From Deltaproteobacteria bacterium (GTDB lineage: Bacteria > Desulfobacterota > Syntrophia > Syntrophales > UBA2210), in NCBI GenBank assembly GCA_016935935.1, contig JAFGPZ010000079.1, forward strand, positions 1-5,128: a stretch of 5,128 nt of DNA. The letters run 5' to 3'. Within the stretch, counting starts at the first letter, position 1. The number at the start of each line of letters is the position of its first letter. A program made the translations under genes and the position numbers. Positions 1-5,128 of the stretch are shown piece after piece. The notes under the pieces are model-generated. The model searched no databases and was not told the origin of the DNA. It saw only the letters and a list, made by a program, of their open reading frames with translations.

Positions 1-216
1 AATCATCAACTTTCTTCAGTTTTCAAAGAGCAGTATCAATATTTGCGCGGCCTACAAACCGCATTTTTCAGGGGGGACTACTTAGTTGATCATGATGAGG
101 ATATCCTGATAGGCGACATTTTACCCGATGGGTCCATCGAACTTATAATAATAAATGACGGGGACGAGAATCAACATTCACGCATCGGTCTGGTTGAAAT
201 CGAAAGAGCCAAATAA
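1..216 (+). CDS. C-terminal end of an unrecognised protein (5' end outside window)
   Basis: Reading frame 1 is open from the first base to a TAA at 214-216, giving 71 residues with no start codon needed inside the window. The piece begins with a Gln- and aromatic-rich helix-like stretch (KEQYQYLRGLQTAFFRGDY). It continues with an acidic, beta-like stretch rich in Asp, Ile and Leu (DEDILIGDILPDGSIELIII) and ends in EIERAK. The alternating hydrophobic and acidic residues look like a folded small domain rather than random translation. I do not recognise the family, and no catalytic motif or membrane segment is visible. The next gene starts 330 bp downstream behind its own promoter-like sequence, so co-transcription is not indicated. 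The frame could be fortuitous, but 71 codons without a stop and a protein-like composition favour a real gene end. Confidence 0.5.
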   Translation, partial: NHQLSSVFKEQYQYLRGLQTAFFRGDYLVDHDEDILIGDILPDGSIELIIINDGDENQHSRIGLVEIERAK

Positions 217-479
217 CCAGAACGCCTCTCCCGCAATACCCCCCTAACCAATCAATAACTCATTCCAGAAGGACTTCGAGGGGGGGGGCGGATGTGATGC
301 CTATGGTCAAAAATGGTTTTCACATATTTCAATCCAGAATCAACGTTGTCGCAAAAAACTCTCTCATCTAGATTTGCTAGGTCGGGATGATGGGCCGATT
401 TATCAAAAAAATAACCGACGGGCTCCAGCACTCGATTATTGATCGGTAAAATATTATATATTTCGCTCTTAAAATCCTC
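217..479. other. Intergenic region with a C6 and a G9 homopolymer run
   Basis: This stretch lies between the partial upstream gene and the transporter promoter. No convincing gene is present. The longest start-to-stop reading I followed, ATG at 387 to TAA at 447-449, encodes only 20 residues. The conspicuous features are a run of six C (239-244) and a run of nine G (280-288), which are mutually complementary and could pair across a 35-base loop. No U-rich tail follows, so this is not a standard terminator. No tRNA-like or riboswitch-like structure was recognised. Confidence 0.5.
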
Positions 480-508
480 TTGTCAGAGAAATTTTCTCTT
501 GATACACT
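480..508 (+). promoter_or_regulatory. Sigma70-like promoter for the POT transporter gene
   Basis: TTGTCA at 480-485 matches the -35 consensus at five of six positions. After exactly 17 bp, TACACT at 503-508 matches the -10 consensus at four of six, including the important first, second and last bases. Transcription would begin near 515, giving a short leader of about 30 bases before the ATG at 547. The placement supports 547 rather than an earlier start at 439 as the true start, because 439 would lie upstream of the promoter. The promoter is predicted by consensus only. Confidence 0.5.
485..499. promoter_or_regulatory. Perfect 15-bp palindrome within the promoter spacer, possible operator
   Basis: AGAGAAA (485-491), a central T (492) and TTTCTCT (493-499) form a perfect inverted repeat with 7-bp arms. 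It overlaps the last base of the predicted -35 element and fills most of the spacer before the -10 element. A dimeric repressor bound here would block RNA polymerase, so the position suits a repressor site for the transporter gene. No regulator gene is visible in the window and I do not recognise the site as that of a known factor. Confidence 0.33.
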
Positions 509-520
509 TACCCCACAAAA

Positions 521-527
521 AAGGAAG
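521..527 (+). promoter_or_regulatory. Shine-Dalgarno-like sequence, unusually far from the ATG
   Basis: AAGGAAG is the only purine-rich ribosome-binding-like sequence upstream of the transporter ATG at 547. The gap of 19 bases exceeds the usual 5-10. No in-frame ATG, GTG or TTG lies at the normal distance: the intervening codons are Gly-Ser-Ser-Tyr-Gln-Phe-Asn-Phe. Either spacing is relaxed here, or initiation depends on the AT-rich leader. Confidence 0.3.
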
Positions 528-546
528 TTCTTACCAATTCAATTTT

Positions 547-1845
547 ATGGCAGATACGCACGACGGCAAATCCATGGCAGCCCGGGCCCAGTTCTTCGGA
601 CATCCGAAGGGGTTGTACTTCCTCTTTTTCACGGAAATGTGGGAGCGGTTTTCATATTACGGCATGCAGGCGCTCCTTGTGCTCTACATGATCAGGCATC
701 TCGCCTTCACGCAGGAGGCAACGTCAAGGGTTTTCGGGCTCTATACCGGGCTTGTTTATTTCACCCCTTTTTTCGGCGGGCTAATCGCCGACCGGTTTAT
801 CGGCAGGAAAAAATCCGTCATCACCGGGGGACTTGTCATGGCGTTTGGCCATTTTATCATGGCCTTCGAGTCAATGTTTTTTCCCGCGCTCTTCTGTCTC
901 GTAATCGGCTGTGGTTTTTTCAAACCAAACATTTCCCCGCAGGTCGGGGCTCTTTATGAGCCTGAAGATTCAAGGCGGGACCGCGCGTTCGGCATTTTCT
1001 ACATGGGAATCAATCTCGGCGCGTTTTTTTCCCCGCTGGTCTGCGGTACGATAGGCGAAAAATACGGTTTCCATTACGGCTTTACCATAGCCGGTATAGG
1101 CATGGTTCTGGGGCTGATTGTGTATCTCTCGGGAATGAAATACTATCCCGTTGAACTGAAAAAAACAACGGATGCCACGGAACGGCCCGAAACAGGATGG
1201 AGCAGGACAGACAGACAAAGGCTGTTCGTTCTTGTCTCCGTAATTGCGGCAATGATCCTGTTTTGGGCGGCCTTCAACCAGATGGGCAACACCATAGAAC
1301 TGTTCGCCGACGAGGAAACCGAAAGGACAATCTGCGGCCATCTTATTCCGGCCTCGTGGATACTTTCACTGAACCCTATGTTTATTTTTCTGCTAACCCC
1401 TCTGGTGACGGGACTCTGGGCGTATCTCGCGAGAAAGGGAAAAGAACCCGGCGCAGTCAGTAAAATAGTCGTCGGCGGCATTATCCTTGGGCTCGCGTTC
1501 ATGATCATGTTTCCGCCCGCCTATTTCTTCAATATCAACGGAAAACCCGTAAGCCTGCTCTGGCTGGTTTCTTTTTCGTTAGCCTATACCGTGGGAGAAC
1601 TCTGCTTTTCACCAATCGGATTGTCTTTTGTTTATAAAATGTCGCCGGTACGGTGCGTGTCCATGATGATGGGTTTGTGGTTCATGGGGCAATTCATTGG
1701 CAATTTGCTGTCGGGCTGGCTTGGCGAATTCTACACGAAAATACCAAAAGAACTCTTCTTTGCAGGTTTAGGGATACTGCCAATCATAGCCGCGATTTTT
1801 ATCTTGCTGTATAACATGTTCTATATCAAAAAGAAGCTAAGGTAG
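547..1845 (+). CDS. POT/PTR family proton-dependent oligopeptide transporter, compact form
   Basis: Inner-membrane, major-facilitator-fold importer, expected to use the proton gradient to take up di- and tripeptides. The 432-residue product starts HPKG-LYFLFFTE and carries the family ExxERFxYY motif (E30, E33, R34, F35, Y37, Y38). It has GGLIADRFIGRKK (D82) after helix 2, GCGFFKPNIS in helix 4 (K126), an exact PTR2 signature FGIFYMGINLGAF at 148-160, and GELCFSPIGLS in helix 10 (E351). These residues coordinate peptide and proton in characterised relatives. I count twelve hydrophobic helices, near 22-49, 58-80, 88-107, 112-133, 147-168, 175-195, 227-247, 265-290, 300-320, 335-358, 371-393 and 405-427. 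The 6-7 loop (196-226) is too short for the extra helix pair usual in bacterial POTs. N244 stands where many members have Asp or Glu in helix 7. Start 547 is chosen over an in-frame ATG at 439 because homologous sequence begins just after it and the promoter lies between them. Substrate range cannot be read from sequence; nitrate/POT relatives are an alternative. Confidence 0.93.
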   Translation: MADTHDGKSMAARAQFFGHPKGLYFLFFTEMWERFSYYGMQALLVLYMIRHLAFTQEATSRVFGLYTGLVYFTPFFGGLIADRFIGRKKSVITGGLVMAFGHFIMAFESMFFPALFCLVIGCGFFKPNISPQVGALYEPEDSRRDRAFGIFYMGINLGAFFSPLVCGTIGEKYGFHYGFTIAGIGMVLGLIVYLSGMKYYPVELKKTTDATERPETGWSRTDRQRLFVLVSVIAAMILFWAAFNQMGNTIELFADEETERTICGHLIPASWILSLNPMFIFLLTPLVTGLWAYLARKGKEPGAVSKIVVGGIILGLAFMIMFPPAYFFNINGKPVSLLWLVSFSLAYTVGELCFSPIGLSFVYKMSPVRCVSMMMGLWFMGQFIGNLLSGWLGEFYTKIPKELFFAGLGILPIIAAIFILLYNMFYIKKKLR

Positions 1846-2198
1846 GCTACGCCCGCAACCCAAATTATATCTCGTAAACTATCTGAAAAAAGCTCATAAA
1901 AACCAGTTGTGATTTCGACCGGAAATAGAGGATATTGTTTTTACAAAAGGTAGGTGCAGCAAAGTGTGTACAGCTTCCTGAAAGCGAGCATACGACTATT
2001 TTGGCAGATATCCATCGTTTCAATTGTTAATTCTCAAATGCCAAGACATCTTTACCCAAAAGCACTTTTTACTATCTTTAGGAAGGCATTCGATATTCAA
2101 ATTCATTACATACCTACATCTGCTAAACAGGTTGTTAAAACATTATCGATTGATGTCTCGGCACTTGTAAATTTGAATGAATATGGTAGAGGTAGGCT
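1846..2198. other. AT-rich intergenic region upstream of the transglycosylase
   Basis: No supported gene lies in these 353 bases. A GTG-started frame from 1954 into the next gene (90 codons, ending 2226) has no recognisable motif and a poorly placed ribosome site. I see no strong terminator after the transporter: no GC-rich hairpin followed by T. Promoter matches are weak, the best being TTGATG (2150-2155), 17 bp, then TTGAAT (2173-2178). The ten-base words GGTAGGCTAC (1841-1850) and GGTAGGCTAT (2191-2200) flank the gap, but they coincide with a gene end and a gene start and may be chance. Confidence 0.5.
2188..2192 (+). promoter_or_regulatory. Ribosome binding site fixing the transglycosylase start
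   Basis: AGAGG sits six bases before the ATG at 2199, a normal spacing. The twin-arginine motif begins four codons into the resulting protein, so the start and the signal peptide support each other. Confidence 0.6.
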
Positions 2199-3365
2199 AT
2201 GGATGAGAAGAGACGACATTTCATAGCTGGAGTGGCCGCGGTAGCTGGTGCTGCTATACTTGATGGCTTCGGGATTTTCAGGGCATCGGCTGAGGCTCAG
2301 TCTGCTGCAAAGGTGATTGTCGATAACCCAAGCAGACAGATAGAGGACTATCCGCACATTATAGATGCGATTCCATCCAAAGACATGAAGTACTATTTCT
2401 CTTTGATTGTCGACGCGTGCGCTGATCCAAAGACAGATTACCTCTCGAAAGTTCCCTTCCTCATCGAACTGGAAGTCGCAAAAATCTGGAGCGAGTCGCG
2501 ATTCGAGTGGGATGCAGTCTCTTTTGCCGGAGCTGCAGGTTTGCAGCAGTTGATGGAACCTGTAGCGCGCGAATACGGACTGACTGTAGTTAAGAGTACC
2601 GAGATTAAGAAACTGAATTCGTCCATATCCAACTATGGGAAGCTGAAATCAGATACTGTGGCAAAACGGCAGGAACTATGCAGATTAGCGGAATCAGGAG
2701 CCGGCAATATAACTAAGGATAGCATCGACAGAATTAACACCTCGAGGGCTGAACTGTTTGAACTTAATAAGAAAAGGACAATGGCATACCAGAACCTGAA
2801 GGCGGCAAAAAAGGCGTATGTGGATAAAATCCGCAGTATGAGCAGGAATCAGCGCATGAAGACGGACGCCAGGTTTGTCCCGGAACTGTTCATCCCGATA
2901 GGAGTGAAGCACATCGTCAGGGATATAATGAAATGCAAGGACTTCTTCGGCGGCCCGGTGGAAATGAACGTATGGCGGGGTATTGCCTCGTATAACGCGG
3001 GACTTGAAAGAGTGAAGACGTGGGGAGGACTTCCGTTTATTGAGGAGACAGTCAACTTTACCCGGAATGTTGTCTCCGATCTCACGCGGGCACTGGAAAT
3101 GAAATACGCTTACTCCACCAAAGATCCCGCGCTGATTGCAAAAACAAGAATGCGGATCAGGTTGAGTAAACCCTATTCTATCTATTTAGTCAAACAAGGT
3201 GACAACTTCTATAAAATTGTGCGTGACCAGATCATGGACAAATACGAAATCTCATATTCCGAAGCGCTGCAATATATAAGGGACTCGAAGGGCCACAGAA
3301 TAAATCCCAAAAATTTATCCATAATCTTGCCTGATCAGCAATTCAGAATATATGTTCCAGAATAG
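2199..3365 (+). CDS. Tat-exported SLT-family lytic transglycosylase with interrupted catalytic domain and LysM-like tail
   Basis: Predicted periplasmic murein lytic transglycosylase, a family that cleaves the MurNAc-GlcNAc bond and leaves 1,6-anhydro ends. The 388-residue product opens with a twin-arginine signal (KRRHFIAG, R5-R6, Ala-rich core, likely cleavage after ASA at 31). The SLT domain is in two pieces. The first (about 88-128) has WSES-F with catalytic E99, AVS at 106-108, and GAAGLQQLMEP at 111-121, close to the family GAxGLMQLMP. The second (about 223-300) has PELFIPIGVKHI, then SYNAG (264-268) and WGGLPFIEET (275-284), matching the family AYNAG and PPYxET blocks. Between them lies a Lys-rich, coiled-coil-like insertion (129-222), roughly 80 residues longer than the usual connection. 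The C-terminus (327-386) resembles LysM: YLVKQGDNFYKIV at the start and LPDQQFRIYVP at the end, with a longer middle than usual. No transmembrane segment or lipobox follows the signal. The flanking gaps suggest a monocistronic unit, convergent with the phosphatase. I know of no specific gene name that fits. Confidence 0.85.
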   Translation: MDEKRRHFIAGVAAVAGAAILDGFGIFRASAEAQSAAKVIVDNPSRQIEDYPHIIDAIPSKDMKYYFSLIVDACADPKTDYLSKVPFLIELEVAKIWSESRFEWDAVSFAGAAGLQQLMEPVAREYGLTVVKSTEIKKLNSSISNYGKLKSDTVAKRQELCRLAESGAGNITKDSIDRINTSRAELFELNKKRTMAYQNLKAAKKAYVDKIRSMSRNQRMKTDARFVPELFIPIGVKHIVRDIMKCKDFFGGPVEMNVWRGIASYNAGLERVKTWGGLPFIEETVNFTRNVVSDLTRALEMKYAYSTKDPALIAKTRMRIRLSKPYSIYLVKQGDNFYKIVRDQIMDKYEISYSEALQYIRDSKGHRINPKNLSIILPDQQFRIYVPE

Positions 3366-3763
3366 GAGAGAAATACGGACCAAATTGGCCTTGAAGATTA
3401 TTACACCGGCGATAAAACATGACTATTATTGTGCCGTAATGTTCGCATTTACAGAAAATCAATATCCAGAATGGTTCTATTTGGTGGATGTCCATACTAG
3501 TCCTTGACGAGGAAGAAAAACTATGAACTAATAAATGTTACATAACATCCTAATATCAATAGTAAATACAGGACATGTTACGTATAGGCAGGTGTAATGT
3601 GTGCCTCTCAACTTTCAAAACAGTATTTTTAAGCCTGCATACATTTTTTTAACAATACATTTCTCTGTTCAAGCGCATACTGATTCATTACGGTCTTTGT
3701 ACGGTGAGCAGGGTTCTTCCCACAAGTCTCCTTTGTGCAGCGCTTCACAGAAGACAGCTCGGC
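3366..3763. other. Intergenic region between convergent genes
   Basis: These 398 bases separate the 3' ends of the transglycosylase and the minus-strand phosphatase. No convincing gene is seen. An imperfect hairpin can form at 3400-3440: ATTA, CGGC and GATAA pair with TTATT, GCCG and TAAT, with small bulges and a ten-base loop. It lacks a T-run, so it is a doubtful terminator. A perfect ATGTTA-CA-TAACAT inverted repeat occupies 3535-3548, and its left half ATGTTAC recurs at 3575-3581. ATACATTT occurs twice (3639-3646 and 3655-3662) around a T-run. Frames at 3352-3507 and 3601-3822 are probably fortuitous. Confidence 0.45.
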
Positions 3764-5128
3764 TTACGTTTGAGCCCCATCGACAACAGTGGAAACACCA
3801 TCACTTCCGTTATAACGGATAATCATCATGGTGATGTCGTCCGTTTGTGGTTCATCCTGTGAGAACTCGAGGATTTTTCCCATGACCCCCGCTAAGATAT
3901 CACCCACAGGGAGACCCTTGAGTCTATCCAGTTCGCCCTCCAGTCTCGCTTCGGAAAAGAGTTCAAGCTTGCTGTTCATGGCCTCGGTAACACCGTCTGA
4001 ATAGATAAATAAGGCATCCCCCTTGTTTAAAAAGAACTGCTTCGACTGGAAGGAAAAGCCTTCCATCACACCCAGGGCTATCCCGCCGGTCATTTCCACC
4101 GCTTCGATTTCGCCGCTTGCGCGAATAATATAGGGTGGATTGTGGCCGCCATTGCAGTATTCCACGGTTCCGTCCTTGATATTGAGAATCCCGAGAAAGA
4201 GCGTAACGAAAAGAAGCGACGGATTGTCCATGGAAAGGTCCTGATTGACCCGGTGCAAGACAACCTCCGGCGTCAAGTTCTTGGTTGCCTTCGTTTTTAT
4301 CAGCGTTCTGGTAATGGCCATGAAGAGCGCCGCGGGTACCCCCTTCCCCGAAACATCGCCCACGTTAAAACAGAGATGTTCATCATCGAGAAAAAAGAAG
4401 TCGAAAAGATCTCCCCCCACTTCCCGTGCCGGTTCAAGAGTGGCATAAAGATCGAACTCGGGCATATCGGGGAAGGCAGGAAAGATCTTGGGCAGAATAC
4501 CCATCTGGATATCGTGGGCTATCTGCAACTCACTCTCTATCCTCTCCTTTGCGGCCGTCGCTTCCGTCAGATCGGCAATATATTGTTTCAATGATGTTTT
4601 CATGTAGTCGAAAGACTGGGCGAGCTTCCCCACCTCATCCCCCGTCCCGATCTCGGGAATCACGGCATCGAGGTTTCCTGTAGCGATATCTTCGGCTGCA
4701 CCGGCAAGGACGCTCAGCGGCCGTGTTATCGATCGGGCGATGAAGACAATGACGAAGAGCAAAAAGAGAAAACCGAGCAAGCCGAGGGTTATCACAATTT
4801 TATTGAGGCGCACCACATCGGCCATCAGTTCATCCTGCGGGAAGAGAACGGCCAGAGACCATTTACTGGAGGACAGCGGTGCGTAGACCATCCAGCACAG
4901 TTTACCCGTAAGGATGCTGCGGAAGGGGACAAAGCCCGATTCCCCACGAATCATCTTCCTCCCTATTCTCCTCAGTTCATCATCTCCCCGCGCCTCGGCC
5001 TGGCTGAAGATGGTCTCGTTCATGACGAGTTCTTCTTTGGGATGAGTTACAAATGTCCCGTTCTGGGATATGAGGAAGCCGTATCCTGTCTTCGCTATCT
5101 TGATCGATGCGACTATTTCCTGAAGCCA
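3764..5128 (-). CDS. Membrane sensor phosphatase: Cache-HAMP-SpoIIE (PP2C-type), N-terminus outside window
   Basis: Inner-membrane, RsbU-like serine/threonine phosphatase. Relatives dephosphorylate anti-anti-sigma (STAS) proteins in partner-switching pathways in response to a signal. The frame is open from the stop (TAA, complement of 3764-3766) to the window edge, giving 454 residues. The ATG at 5021-5023 is internal: the 35 codons before it read GYGFLIS...GTFVTHP, a typical Cache motif. In visible-fragment numbering the order is: the end of an extracytoplasmic Cache domain (1 to about 105); one membrane helix (110-132); HAMP (133-185, with ITRPL); a signalling helix with ELQIAHDIQMGILP (199-212); and the SpoIIE phosphatase domain (about 230-440). 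The latter has GGDLFD (238-243), GDVSGKG (257-263), NGGHNPP (326-332), SDGVTEA (377-383) and TDDIT (429-433). The metal-binding aspartates of the family (D240, D258, D378 and the 430/431 pair) are all present, so it should be active. A further N-terminal helix and the rest of Cache should lie beyond 5128. No sigma, anti-sigma or STAS gene is in the window. Confidence 0.93.
   Translation of the reverse strand, partial: WLQEIVASIKIAKTGYGFLISQNGTFVTHPKEELVMNETIFSQAEARGDDELRRIGRKMIRGESGFVPFRSILTGKLCWMVYAPLSSSKWSLAVLFPQDELMADVVRLNKIVITLGLLGFLFLLFVIVFIARSITRPLSVLAGAAEDIATGNLDAVIPEIGTGDEVGKLAQSFDYMKTSLKQYIADLTEATAAKERIESELQIAHDIQMGILPKIFPAFPDMPEFDLYATLEPAREVGGDLFDFFFLDDEHLCFNVGDVSGKGVPAALFMAITRTLIKTKATKNLTPEVVLHRVNQDLSMDNPSLLFVTLFLGILNIKDGTVEYCNGGHNPPYIIRASGEIEAVEMTGGIALGVMEGFSFQSKQFFLNKGDALFIYSDGVTEAMNSKLELFSEARLEGELDRLKGLPVGDILAGVMGKILEFSQDEPQTDDITMMIIRYNGSDGVSTVVDGAQT

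Noticed and set aside
387..449. 20-residue peptide frame (MMGRFIKK...) before the transporter
   Set aside because: Too short to support without conservation data; only a loosely purine-rich sequence precedes it.
439..546. N-terminal extension of the transporter from an ATG at 439
   Set aside because: The extra 36 residues do not resemble POT N-termini, there is no ribosome site before 439, and the best promoter (480-508) lies inside the extension. ATG 547 is preferred.
1841..2200. GGTAGGCTAY ten-base direct repeat flanking the intergenic region, as a mobile element scar or attachment site
   Set aside because: The two copies lie at a gene end and at a ribosome site plus start codon, which explains part of the similarity. 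There is no integrase, inverted end or other sign of insertion.
1954..2226. GTG-started 90-codon frame between the transporter and the transglycosylase
   Set aside because: It has no recognisable motif, its AAAGG is only three bases from the GTG, and it runs into the well-supported transglycosylase start in another frame.
3400..3440. Hairpin after the transglycosylase as an intrinsic terminator
   Set aside because: The stem has two bulges and is followed by GTTCGC rather than a T-run, so termination cannot be claimed.
3601..3822. 73-codon plus-strand frame at the 3' end of the phosphatase gene
   Set aside because: It starts with GTG without a proper ribosome site, has no motif, and overlaps the minus-strand phosphatase coding end.
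4142..4683. Several plus-strand frames inside the phosphatase gene
   Set aside because: They are antisense shadows of a clearly conserved SpoIIE and HAMP coding region, and their products look like random translation.

Overview
The window appears to be ordinary bacterial chromosome with four protein-coding regions, two of them cut by the window edges. A proton-coupled peptide transporter of the POT family, a Tat-exported SLT-type lytic transglycosylase with a LysM-like C-terminus, and a membrane-bound Cache-HAMP-SpoIIE phosphatase together suggest a Gram-negative, environmental bacterium. The style of the phosphatase and transporter is most like Desulfobacterota (Syntrophus/Geobacter-like deltaproteobacteria). 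That placement is an impression from protein style, not a measured result. I see no tRNA, rRNA, CRISPR array, insertion sequence or phage module.

Layout. Bases 1-216 are the last 71 codons of an unrecognised plus-strand gene. Bases 217-546 are non-coding and hold a nine-G run, a good sigma70-like promoter (480-508) whose spacer contains a perfect 15-bp palindrome, and a Shine-Dalgarno-like sequence. Bases 547-1845 encode the POT transporter on the plus strand. It is compact: the loop between helices 6 and 7 is too short for the two extra helices usual in bacterial POTs. Bases 1846-2198 are an AT-rich gap. Bases 2199-3365 encode the lytic transglycosylase on the plus strand, with a Tat signal, an SLT domain split by a long charged insertion, and a stretched LysM-like tail. 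Bases 3366-3763 are a second AT-rich gap between convergent genes, with small inverted and direct repeats but no convincing gene or terminator. Bases 3764-5128 hold the minus-strand phosphatase, whose N-terminus lies beyond the window.

How the genes relate. The wide spacing (353 bp and 398 bp) and the convergent arrangement argue against one operon. Each gene is probably its own transcription unit. A loose theme of the cell envelope and its surroundings can be drawn (peptide uptake, peptidoglycan cleavage, sensing of an extracytoplasmic ligand), but nothing in the sequence ties the three together. I found no clear undescribed system. The most unusual items are the interrupted Tat-exported transglycosylase, the minimal-length POT with an Asn where the family usually has an acidic residue in helix 7, and the operator-like palindrome inside the transporter promoter.
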